Source of the DNA: Zymoseptoria tritici IPO323
Lineage: Eukaryota > Ascomycota > Dothideomycetes > Mycosphaerellales > Mycosphaerellaceae
Direction of reading: 5' to 3'
Length of the DNA stretch: 64,000 bases
Assembly: GCF_000219625.1 (NCBI RefSeq)
Contig: NC_018210.1
Coordinates: forward strand, 1-64,000
Shown one piece after another: positions 21,174 to 31,927 of the stretch (positions are counted from its first letter, which is position 1; every line of letters begins with the position of its first letter). The notes under the pieces were generated by a model. The model saw nothing but the letters and a program-made list of their open reading frames with translations. It made no database searches and was not told where the DNA came from. The position numbers and the translations under genes were made by a program.

Positions 21174-22039
21174 GTTATAATGCGATGACCTGCTCCAAGT
21201 GTCTCTCGTGGCTGCGGATGAGCGACCCTGTAACAAAGTTGCGAAGAATTACAGGTCTGAGGCCGCGTCCTCGCCTGGCGGTGGTGTGTTCTCGATCTGA
21301 CCGCGATGTGGGATGATCCTGATCGCAGACAGGCGCGCAGTAAAGTGTGTCAATGGCGCTCGCTGGTGTGATCATACATGCTGCTGACGTACCGCCGCAG
21401 CGCCTGAATGGGGAACAACTATGAGATCTTTCCGTACAGCAGCTCTTGACTCGGTTCCCTTCGAAACAAAGATCCTCTGTGATCTGTGCTTCGCATGAGA
21501 ATCCAGGGGTTGGGTGCTCACGGCACTTGGAGCGGGGCCTTCCTCGTTCGCGCTGCCGCGTGACAAGTCAAGCTTCTCGATGCGGCACTTGAATATGCAT
21601 GGTTCTTGCCTGACTCCATGGAGCTCTCAGCTCCCCGCCAAACTGCAACTGCTGCGGGGATCGCGATTGCCGTCGTCGGCCCGACGTCTTCTCATCGACG
21701 GTGGCGGCATCGGCTCCGACAAGCACACCGGATGACATGCTTTTTATTTCGACGATATCTCGTATACTTCGTCTCAGGAATGTCATCCTTGTCGGACACG
21801 TCGATCGAACTCGTCCGTCGCTTTCCATTGTATCCATGCACTTGTCTCTGCCGTGCCAGCTGGTAGAAAAAGTCGGTTCTTTAGCTCGAACGCACCTCCA
21901 GCTGCACACCTTCCTATGAGATGAGGGCTTTCGTATGCTTTCGGACAGCGTGTTCACCCGGGTTGTCGCCGAACCTTTAGCGGGCTGCATATCTCGTCAG
22001 ACTTGTTCCAATCTGCACATGGTCGCTCAGTCACTCCTC
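21174..22039. other. UstYa 5' flank up to the Harbinger insertion
   Basis: About 870 bp with no supported gene. It holds the left copy of a 45-bp direct repeat (21581-21625) shared with the precursor's upstream region. Before the transposon inserted, this was continuous with 31,049-31,927 as a shared divergent intergenic region of about 1.75 kb. Confidence 0.6.
21581..21625. promoter_or_regulatory. 45-bp direct repeat, left copy
   Basis: It matches 31,435-31,479 at 43 of 45 positions, begins TGCGGCACTTGAATATGCAT and contains the palindromes ATGCAT and CCATGG. It lies about 410 bp upstream of the UstYa start. A regulatory function is inferred only from placement. Confidence 0.45.
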
Positions 22040-22304
22040 TAAGGCCTTGTTTACCTCGCCACTGGTTGTAAACAAGTGGTGAATTTACTAGTTGCCGACT
22101 AGTTGAGGCTAACAAGTGCACACCGATGTTTACCAGCCGTGTGAACAAGTGATCTATACCTTCTTCAGTTAGTTTAGTCTGCGTTCTTGGCGTAAATACA
22201 TACCTTAGCTCGTTACTACTAGTCCCTCGTTCGTGCTGCAATCTACTACTGTCGTTGTATCTCTCTCTGTTTTATCACTAGTACACTGCTACTACTACTA
22301 TAGC

Positions 22305-23400
22305 CCTAAAGAAGCGCACCGCCGCCGATAAGGACGACTACGTAGAGGAGAAGTTTGTGTAGCTAAAGGCGCTGGCTAAGGAGATGTTTAACGCTCTAAA
22401 GGTCCTTAAGGATAAGGGCAGGATGACATAGGCTAGTAGCTTCCGCAAGGGCGATATCGAGGATGTCGTGCGCGAGCTAAATAAGTCGCAAGATGCGGTA
22501 GTAGTACGTTATCGACAGGCGGATAACAAGATAACCGACGTTAAGAAGATCTAGAAGGCATACACTAGTTACCTATCGCATATCAGTAGTTAGAGCACTC
22601 CGGTAGATAGTGTGCTACGGCATAAGAAGGAGAAGGAAGATAAGCACTATACTAAGTATCCGGAGTACAAGAGATTCCGGTATCGCTTGCCGCCGTTCGT
22701 AGAGCAGTATAAGTATATATATAGTAATAACCTAGCTACCGGTAACTAGGCATTCGAAGCGGACGAGCTCGGAGGTAATACACCGGCGCCTAAAGATAAA
22801 TAGCCTCCATCGGATCGCGAGGATGGCAGTGCGGCGGACGCAGATGGCGAGGTTAAAGAGACTGTAAGCAGGTCAGTTAAAGAGACTATAAGCAGGTTAG
22901 CAGCGAAGAAGAGGCCTAAGACGCCAACAACTATTATAAAGAAGGCAAGAGAGAAGGTAAGGGAAGCTAAGGCAAAGGAGCCTAAGCGTATCTATGCGAG
23001 GGCGACGCTAGTAGTAGTATCGTCGTCGGACGAGATTAATGCTATAGAGTCACCTACGTTAGAAGCATTAGCACAGTCGTTAAGGAGGGCAATAGAATTA
23101 TATAGCATTACGAAAACGAGAGTAGCTTAGCCTCCTTAGTCGACGTTAACGCTAGCAATACAGAAGTGCTAGGAGCTTCCGGCGTTTAAGAAGATGCTAA
23201 TTAAGGACCGCTTTATGCTTATCGAGAAGGTGCTTCCGCAGGGCAAGAACGTAGAGGTAGTCGCCGGCATAGCCGGTAAGATGTTCGAGTACTAGCTTAA
23301 GATAAAGGTACAGTAGGAGAAGGTCGCGGCTATGCCGTATGCTATGCCGAGTCCTTAGTTATCCGCGTCGCGCTCTCAAACACTAGTCTATTAAAACGCC
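22305..23400 (+). pseudogene. Harbinger Myb/SANT-like DNA-binding protein, RIP-damaged
   Basis: Conceptual translation with stops shows a helical N-terminal domain (LKALAKEMFNALKVLKDKG), a segment VVRYRQADNKI, and a C-terminal part like the fungal Myb/SANT transposon proteins (YPEYKRFRYRLPPFVEQY, then ATGN). The in-frame stops are mostly TAG, often where Trp or Gln would be expected. In this superfamily the SANT-like protein helps the transposase reach the element ends. It cannot be expressed as a whole. Confidence 0.6.
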
Positions 23401-24411
23401 GCTTAACGACTTCCATCTCTTACATCGAATAGTTAGTACTATTTATAGCCGCCGCGCATCGACATCCGCACTTCCATTGCACACCCAATATTGACCCGAT
23501 CATCACCAAACACGCACCATTCGAAAGCCCTTATCAAGGCCGTTCCAACGAACCCGCATTCACCCTGCTGCCCTTAAAACCCACGCCGCTACTGGAGTTC
23601 AAAGATTCACCTTGTTGCCCCCTTTGGGGTGCAGAAAAATTTGAACTCCGGGATTTGGCCCCCACCTCCGAAACCTTATTCCGACCTTACCTCCCCCACA
23701 CTCGAAATATTCCCTGTTTAGGGCATTACACAAGAAAGGTTCACAACCTGTACTACAACACTTTAACACACCACAACACAACCAATACGCCGCCGATCCG
23801 GACGCCGTGTAGCCCGTTTGAAAGCCCTCGACGAGAGCTTTTATTCCAGCTATCAAACGCCTAATTTGGTCGAATTTTGAAAGAGCCAAAGGCCAAACAA
23901 GAGCAGTGTTCCCAGGATACACAAACATACACATACACATACACTCAGTTCTCTCTACACTAGAGTTACCTGTCGTCCTACGCCGCCGAGAGAGGAAGCT
24001 AAAGGAGCAGTGTAGTTTAGTAAGGACGAATTTGCACCTCTAGGGATTAGAGTAGTAGTACTAGCTGTATAGCTAGATACTCTGTATAGAGTATAGGCCT
24101 ACCTTTCCCTAGAGACAAAGGTTGTCCCGAACCTGCTACGGCTACCCGCAGAACGCCTCTAAAGCCTGCTATAAAGACGCACGTTGCTGCAGGCCAGAGT
24201 ACTTCCTAGAAGCAGAGGTATATTTATATATCTCTTCTCTCCTCTTTGAAGTATACCTTCTCCTATACTATTGTATAGTAGGGAGAAGAGTGCCCTAGTG
24301 TCGCAAGTAGGCTAGGACCCGAACGCGATTGGAAATAGAGACGAACAAGCAGCCCTCTCGGCGTAAGACTGCTGAGCCTCTTTTCAAACAACAAACAACA
24401 ACAACAAGACA

Positions 24412-24950
24412 ATGTCTACCGAGACGGAAATGGAAATGACAGACGCAAGCTCAGCCCCTCAGACTCCAAAAGCTACGGCTAGAGGGGACGAGGAAGTTAC
24501 GTTTGAGTCTCTCAAACCCCTGCCGTTGCCGGAGGAACTACTAAAAAGAACCGGCATTCCTTTCATACCTAGGAAAAGGCAAAACCCCTTCGAATTTAGT
24601 ATCTCCCCGACTCGCAGCCCTTCTCTCGGAAAGAAACAAACACTCTCTTACACGCCCGCGAACGAGAAGATCCTACAAGCCCGACAGCTACTAGTCGAAG
24701 CGGCGGGGGATCTAGTCGGGTTTCCAGGAGAACAAACCCGGGTTCTCGACCTTCTCGAAGTCTTTCGGCACTTTACCGAGCGTACAGACTTTAGGACAAC
24801 GTCCCAAATCCTCGCAAAGCAAGTCTCGAACCTAGAAACGACAACAAAGAAACTAGCAGCACAGGCGAAGAAGCCTACTTTCGCAGACGTTGTTAAGGGA
24901 GACAGCGGATCCGCTACCTCTACCTCTACCTCCTCGACAACAAAGACAAC

Positions 24951-24983
<33 letters not shown>

Positions 24984-25590
24984 GTGGACGACCGTCTCCC
25001 GGAGGGCTAGCAAGCCGAAAGAACAAGCAGAACCGATGCCTCTTATCCTTGTACCAAAGGATAAAGAGAAGGAACTCGACTAGATCGCAACCCGAGACAA
25101 AATCAACGACGCTCTTAAAGGCGAAGACCAAGAGCTAGCTGTCCTTGCGATAAAGAAATCGTTTCGGGGCAACATTGTCCTAAACTTTGCAACAGAGAAA
25201 GCCCGCCAACGAACGATCGATAGCCTTACTAAGGTTACCGACATCGTAGGCGAGGCACAGGTAATAAAGGACTCTCTCTGGCACAAGGTCGTAGTCCACG
25301 GCGTCTCGACCGCGAACTTCAACACGCCAACGGGCCTACAGGACATTCAACGAGAAATTGAGACCTTTAATAGAGGTCTTAAACTCGCAGGCACCCCGAT
25401 TTGGCTAACGAACGAAGAGAGAAGAAGGACTCTTACTGGGGCGACAGTTCTAGTAGGTTTTGCTACCGAGGAGGAGGCAAAAAGGGCTATTCAAAACCGT
25501 CTATACGTAGGCGCGGACAGCCTAAGAGTCGAAAAGGCGAAGGATCGTATACAACAGAAAGGGAGGCCCCTAGAACGTTCTACATGTTAG
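24412..25590 (+). pseudogene. Nested LINE ORF1 (gag-like), one TAG stop
   Basis: The frame runs from ATG 24412 to TAG 25588-25590, with one internal TAG at 25081-25083. The first part is acidic and Pro/Thr-rich. A (CAA)n run encodes about eleven Gln (24,951-24,981). The second half (about 25,100-25,560) looks like the RNA-recognition-like domain of Tad/I-clade gag proteins. Its stop overlaps the ORF2 start in ATGTTAG (25584-25590), an arrangement that would permit termination-reinitiation. Confidence 0.7.
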
Positions 25591-28500
25591 AACACTCTCT
25601 ACGGATTTTCCACGTCAATCTTAACCGATCTATCGAGGCTACAGAGTCTACCTTAGACGTCGCGGTTAAGCAGAAAGCCGACCTTCTACTAGTCTAGGAA
25701 CCGTGGACTATAGAAGACCCGATAACAGGCTACAAAGAGACAAGATCTATCGCACACCGGGAGTACAACCAGCTATTCCCAACGACTACGGATTCCACGA
25801 TCCGGCCAAGGACAATGCTATATATTAGCACAAGACTCAACGTCAATATCTCTCCTATTTTATTAGACGACAGCGACATACTTTCCTTTGTTATTTCAGA
25901 CAAGAGGGGCAACAAGATCCAGATAGTTAATCTCTACAACGAGAAAGACCTTCGAGATACCGAGAACCTGCAAAACCGACGAACAACAGAGAGAAGCCTC
26001 TACTCTCTACGCAACACGTTCCTTCCAAACACTCTACTAGTAGGAGACTTTAACCTTAGACACCCGTCCTGGGATCCGAGGGGAAAGGATACTACTAGTG
26101 CCCGCGAATTTATAGAGTGGATAGAAGACCAGGGCTTTACTCTACGTAATACGATAGGTGTCGGGACCTTCTATAGGCCGCACCTAGACGCAGAGTCGGT
26201 CCTAGACCTAACGTTTACAAGAGGATCCTTATCTACGAAAGAAATCGACTGGAGAACGATTCCGACAGGCTCAGATCATAAGGCTATATCTATAGACCTT
26301 ATTGGCGCGCAAGATCGAGCCCAACAGAAGAAAGTAGTTCTAGATATAGCTTCCGCGGATTGGGAACTGTTTACAGATCTCCTAATAAGCAAGGCGACGT
26401 CTATTAACTATACGAACTCCCTCGACGACATCGCAGACTCCTTTACCTCGTGTATTACCGAATCGATGCGGGGAGCAATCCCAGAGAAAGTAGTACACGC
26501 CTGCGCAAAACCTTGGTGGAACAGAGAGCTACGCACGCTACGCCGCACAATGTCTAGAACATATAGACAGACCTTTACCTGCGGACGCACGCCGACGCTA
26601 GACGAGAAAGAGGCGTATACGAAAGCGAGAAACGAGTACTTCCAAGCTATTAAAACAGCTAAGAAGAACTACTGGAACGCTTTCCTCGAAAAAGAAGACT
26701 CGAAATCTATCTTTAAAGCTATGTCCTATACTAGGAATAGCAGCCGAAGACAGATACCTACAATAAACAACGAAGATTCTTTCGAGGGGAAATGTAAGGC
26801 CTTCTCCGAAGCCTTATTTCCGCGCCCTCCTGCCGAGGAACCTCTACCTAGCCGTTAGGAAGCGTATACAGCCGGGGATTGGGGCTGGACTACGCTAACC
26901 GAAGAGGAACTCGCTGCCGCCTGTAGTACGAAGATAGTAAAAGGAAAAACGCCGGGCCTAGACGGTATTACGCAAGCTATCATTAGTAAAGCGTACGGCG
27001 CTATTCCTATTACCTTTCTACGTATATATAGGAGGCTACTCGACGAAGGACACCACCCCCGATGCTGGAAAGTTGCGATAGGCGCAGTTCTAGCAAAGCC
27101 GGGAAAACCAGACTATTCGGTCCCTAAGGCCTACCGAGTTATCTCTCTCCTAAACTGCCTCGGTAAGATTAGTGAGAGAATACTCGCAAAACGCCTAGGG
27201 ATTATCGCAGAGACGAAGCCCCTTCTACACGACTCGCAGTTAGGAGGGCGAAAGAAGAAATCGGCTATCGATACGGTGCTTCTCTTAACGAACGAAATCG
27301 AGGAGAATCGAAGAAAGAAAAAGAAGACTTCGGTTATCTTCCTCGACGTAAGAGGAGCATACGACTACGTTGCAAAGAACCGACTGTTAAGAATAATAAT
27401 CCAGTTAAGGCTTCCGCATAGCCTTATACGTTGGGTTCAGTCGTTTATAAGCAATAGACGCCTACGAATAGCATTCGACGGACAGATACAGGAATTCCAG
27501 GACGTAGAGATCGGCGTTCCGCAAGGCAGCCCGATGTCTCCTATCCTCTTTCTTATCTATACGCGCGACATATTCTTCTCGCTACAAGGAGTTACTCCTA
27601 GTTCCTACGTCGACGACATTAGACTATCTACCTCGTCTACGTCCCTTAAGAAGAACTCTAAGGTACTAGAACGTGAGGCAAGAAGGCTAATAGACCTAGG
27701 AAAGAAGAACTCGATTGCTTTCGACCTAGCAAAGACAGACCTAGTACACTTCTCGAAAGGGAAAGGGTCCGATTGCCCGGTAATTCTTCCAAACGGCGAT
27801 ATTGTTCGCCCGGCAAAGAAAGCGATAAGGTGGCTTAGGATTTGGCTAGACGCCGGTCTTACCTTTAAGGAGCACATTGCAATAAGATCGGCACAAGCAC
27901 AAGCAGCATTCTATCGATTAGAAAGACTAGCAAATACCGAACGCGGTCTATCTTCTATATCGTTAAGAAAGATCTACCTAGCCTGCGTTACTACAATAGC
28001 AGACTACGGGGCCCCGGTTTGGTGGCGGTCGAAAAAGAGCATAAAACCTCTAGTATCTCTACAAAGTAAAGCTTGTAGAAAGATCCTAGGCGTTTTCCGT
28101 ACCGCCCCAAACGTCCCGTCCGAAGTAGAGTCAAATCTCTTCCCCCCGGATCTACGCCTAGAGAGGCAGTCAATTTTATACTCTCTACGCGCAGCAAAGC
28201 TACCCGAAAACCACCCCGTAAGACTCGCTATCCAAAGCGCGCCTTCGGATACGCGAGAAGTCCGACACGAGGACTCGAGAGAGATACTCCCGCAAAAACG
28301 ACAGAGAACACAGATACAACTACTCTGTTATCGACTCCGACAATACAAGCATTTCGTAGAACACGAGAGGGCTAACTACGCAAAAGACGATCTCTTTAGC
28401 GTCTGGAAAACCCGATACGAAATAGCAAGACAACGGGAGATTAATAAGGTACCTAGGAATACAAATAGCTACCTTAGTCGATTTCTATAGAGCTCGCCAG

Positions 28501-28829
28501 GAAAACACAGAATAGGAGGAAGACGCGCTTTAACTAGTGCCTTCTATACTATCCTATTAGGACACGGATACCTAAAGTCCTATCTCTATCGCTTTGGACA
28601 CGTAACGACGCCAGACTGCCCTTGCGGACGACGAGAAACAGCAGAACACCTCGTATGTAGCTGCCCTATCTACGATGTATTTAGGCCACTACCGCTACGA
28701 CAAGCACAATCTCTACTAGAAATAGTAGAAGATAAGGAACTCCGGAAACACCTTACTACCTTTCTCTCGGACACAAAGATTGCTTCTAGGTCCTGGCACC
28801 TAGCAAGAGGCGAAGACGAGACCGTCTAG
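25584..28829 (+). pseudogene. Nested LINE ORF2: endonuclease-reverse transcriptase, three TAG stops
   Basis: The frame runs from ATG 25584 to 28827-28829, with TAG at 25695, 26856 and 28488. The endonuclease has FHVNLNRS, LLVGDFNLRHPSWDP and the TGSDHKAISIDL box. The RT has GKTPGLDGI, YRVISLLNCLGKISERIL, FLDVRGAYDYV, GVPQGSPMSPILFLIY and the catalytic YVDD. The C-terminus has the cysteine motif CPCGRRETAEHLVCSCP. No RNase H domain is apparent between RT and the C-terminal motif. Domains are well preserved apart from the stops, so decay is limited. Confidence 0.92.
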
Positions 28830-29050
28830 CCTACACTCCTTTTACTTTTCCTTATTTGTCTTTCTTTAAAGTCCTTCGATACTAGCTGGCTACTATCCTA
28901 GGCACGGGTCTTTCCCTAAGGTCAAGAGATACGAGAGAACAACGATTGTACATAGATAGACTGCTGTCGCGAGACAGCCGTCCTACATAGTTATAGACTC
29001 CTACAGGACGTAAATGGAACAAACAAACAAACAAACAATATAGCCGCCGC

Positions 29051-29559
29051 AGCTGTATAGTTAATATCCTCCGTAGCCGAATTATTAGGGTAGTGTATCG
29101 TAGTCGTAGTCGCAGGCGTAGGGTAGTTATAGTAGTAGTAGTGTTAGTGAAATAGATAAAAGAATTCGGATATAAAATAAGGTAGACGTTGCAACGATTC
29201 GAGCATTTTGGAGGGGTGCGGCTTAGCACTAAATAGGGGTGGAGGAGGTATTAGGAGGGCACATTACAGCAAAAGATGTGCAAAAGTCCTAGCACAGTCT
29301 ATACTATTAATTTTGGTAGGGTGTTGTTGGATTTTAAGCTGTTTTTTCGCCCGATTAGGAAGGAGGTAAAGGGTCTAGTCCTAGATAGTATTAGATTTTG
29401 AGCTATTATCCTAACTATTCCTCCTCTTAAAGTATAACTAATTACCTTTTAAATATTACTTCCTCTATTAATTCTACCTTCTTCCACCTTTATTAATGCT
29501 TAACCCTATAGTTAATAGTCGTCTTATACTGCTCCCACATCGCTACTGCGATGTTATTA
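29051..29559. other. Harbinger internal sequence between its two genes
   Basis: Continuation of the Harbinger element right of the LINE's target duplication. It is TA-rich with tracts of GTAG, and no coding region is supported. Confidence 0.5.
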
Positions 29560-30760
29560 CGCACCTTTAGCATTGCCCTATCCTACTGCGAATTACTAGC
29601 ACCCTTAGCTACGCCCTTACGAACCTCGAAGCCGACATTGATATCCTATAGCCGCTAGTTCTACCCCTCCGAATCTAGCGACTAGCTATAGGCATATATA
29701 AAGTTGTAGACGACGTAGTAGGCGACGACGAAGCGTAAGTTTATGCGGACACTATAGCCCTTATTAGCGCCGTCAGCGAGGCACCTAAACCGGAGCTTGT
29801 AGATGCTAAAGATCCTCTTAATACAGTTGCGGTATTAAGCATAGCGGAGGTTAAAGAGTTCTTCCTTAGTACGTAGCTTTATCTTCGCCGCCTCGAACTC
29901 GCGGAGGTAGTAACGAGTCTTCGGATATAGTACTAACACACGGCGATTCTTCTTCGAGTAGCTACCGTCCGCGAGGTAGTACTTCCTAGCTAGCACAATA
30001 AAGCTCCTCTTAGCGGCGGCATTAAGGACGGTTATATCGTTAGCAGATCCTTTATATCCTAGCAACACGTATACGAACCGCATGTATAGGTCGCATATAG
30101 CTAATACGTTCTACGAGACTCCGGCCTTCCGATTGCGGTAGTTGTTAGCATCGACACTACGCACCTTTATCAGTACATAAGTGCTATCTAGCGCACCAAG
30201 GCAGTCCTTAAAGAAGGGGTAGAACTTAGGGTCGTCTACCTTATCTCGAGGGTAATCCGGCTCTATTAGAGGCTGCATATAGTTACCGGCTATCTTATAA
30301 AGGAGCTTACTAATCCGCTTAATGTAGGAGTGGAAGCTATTAGTCGAATGCTAATAGATCTAGCGCAGCACACTATATAAGGCGTTGTAAGAGACATAGT
30401 GCATAAACACTACTACCTGCTCTATAGGGCTAACCTCTCGACCGGTTAAACCTCTGCTCTTAAGCTCTCGAATAAGACTCTACAACACGTCCTTGTTTAT
30501 ACGTGTAATCGCCTTAGCATACTAATTAGGCCTATACAGGATATTATAGCATATGCGAGCACCTCTGTCTGTATCCGATGCGGTAGTGCGAACGCCTAGT
30601 AGACGATATTACTCTCGCAATAGCCGCCGGTTTGATGGACGCAACAATAGTGTATCTAGCACTCGCAACACCTCTTAATCCACCGCCTCTTCTACTAGCC
30701 CTTCGACCGTAGCTTGTACGGATTCCGGCTCTATCCAGACGACGACGACGGTAACAGCGA
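29560..30760 (-). pseudogene. PIF/Harbinger DDE transposase (DDE_Tnp_4), RIP-damaged
   Basis: Minus-strand conceptual translation gives DCLGALDSTYVLIKV (first catalytic Asp region), MRFVYVLLGYKGSANDITVL (second Asp region), then KYYLADGSYS, RYYLREFEAAK and EELFNLRYA, followed by LRNCIKRIFSIYKLRF. This order is diagnostic of Harbinger transposases. The central frame 29,835-30,083 is open; elsewhere stops interrupt it. It would have excised and reinserted the element at TWA targets but is now inactive. Confidence 0.85.
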
Positions 30761-31048
30761 GGGCGACAACGAGATGCACGTAATAAGAACGCGAGATGAA
30801 TTTACGTATGTATATCGCGTTCATGGCCAACAAGGGCGCTAACAAGGGCACGAACTAGTGTCTCGTCGACACTAGTTAACTAGTTAGCGCAATAGTGACC
30901 ACATTCGGCAATCCGGAGCCCTTACCAACTAGTGCTTAACAAGTGGCTAACAAGGGCCCTTATGTCGGTAAACAACACCACTGGAGCCACTAGTTGTGAA
31001 CAAGTGGTCACTTGTTGGCAACAAGTGGACGAAGTAAACAAGGCCTAA

Positions 31049-31927
31049 TAATCGAATAGTTCCTCTCATCAGGATTTCTTAGTCTGACATGGTTTCCCCA
31101 GGGGGTCTATCAAGCTTGGCCTGCCGTTCTGTCAAGGATTGCGTCTCCACCATAACCACTTCACCTGATGCTTTACGTAACGCTGTTCTCGTCGCCCCTC
31201 GCGCTTCATCGCCTTATGCATGCCCAGAACTGGGTTCATCTCAACATTCTCCTCGTGTTGTGTACCTCGTAATGACGGCAGCTCTGTGGGACATCTCATC
31301 GTCAGCGACTGCCGTTGAACAATGAAGCTTTTAGGCTCCATGAGAGCACCTGACACACTACGTGGCAGCGCGCTGCTGTCGAGTCAAGTGCCGACCACCG
31401 GCAGATAGCACGTTTCGATCTCTTAGCAAAGTTATGCGGCACTTGAATATGCATGGTTCTTGTCTCACTCCATGGAGCTTTGATGCCATCAACACCCCTA
31501 GCAATGACGGAATCCAGTTCCACTTGCAGAACTCGCCTCATGGTCTTCGGTAGATTTACGCCATCAAAGCTATTATGTTACCTTTGATGCCATCAACACC
31601 CTTAGCAATGACGGAATCCAGTTCCATTTGTAGAACTCGCCTCATGGTCTTCGGTAGAGCATCGGGCATCTGGGATTGGCCTAGGTAACCTGTTCGTTCT
31701 CTCGTAAGAGCAGGGGGTCCATCGCTGGAGATGAGGGGTTGTTCAGAACGTCTGCCTGGCAGCCCCGCGGCCGGTGGACACGTTAAGAAGGCATATATTC
31801 GCTCCTCTGATCTGGAGCAAGCTCAACGCCATATTAAGACTCCTTCCTTTGGGACAGCTATACACCAGATCAAGACTCTTTGTCTCGAACCTTTACAACG
31901 CATCATACCTCGCAGTCATCCGCAACC
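31049..31927. promoter_or_regulatory. Upstream region of the peptide precursor
   Basis: It contains the right copy of the 45-bp repeat (31,435-31,479) and, abutting it, a tandem duplication of about 73 bp with a 104-bp period (31,479-31,551 and 31,583-31,655). No gene is supported, although one strand of the duplicated unit reads as open peptide. The precursor's promoter should lie in the last few hundred bases. Confidence 0.5.

Larger units (their letters stand above)
23456..29038 (+). mobile_element. Full-length Tad-like LINE inserted in the Harbinger element
   Basis: It is bounded by a perfect 12-bp target-site duplication, TATAGCCGCCGC (23444-23455 and 29039-29050), and ends in an (AAAC)n tail. 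Its order is 5' UTR (23,456-24,411), ORF1, ORF2, and a short 3' UTR ending GGACGTAAATGGAACAAAC. This fixes both ends of the LINE to the base and shows it arrived after the Harbinger element. Confidence 0.88.
22043..31045. mobile_element. PIF/Harbinger DNA transposon (9,003 bp including a nested LINE)
   Basis: The element starts GGCCTTGTTTACCTCG and ends with the inverted counterpart ...GAAGTAAACAAGGCC. It is flanked by the 3-bp duplication TAA (22040-22042, 31046-31048), the size and type expected of PIF/Harbinger. Subterminal ACAAGTGG motifs recur at both ends. It carries the two usual genes, a SANT-like protein (plus) and a DDE transposase (minus), both full of RIP-type stops. Without the LINE it would be about 3.4 kb. 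Confidence 0.87.
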
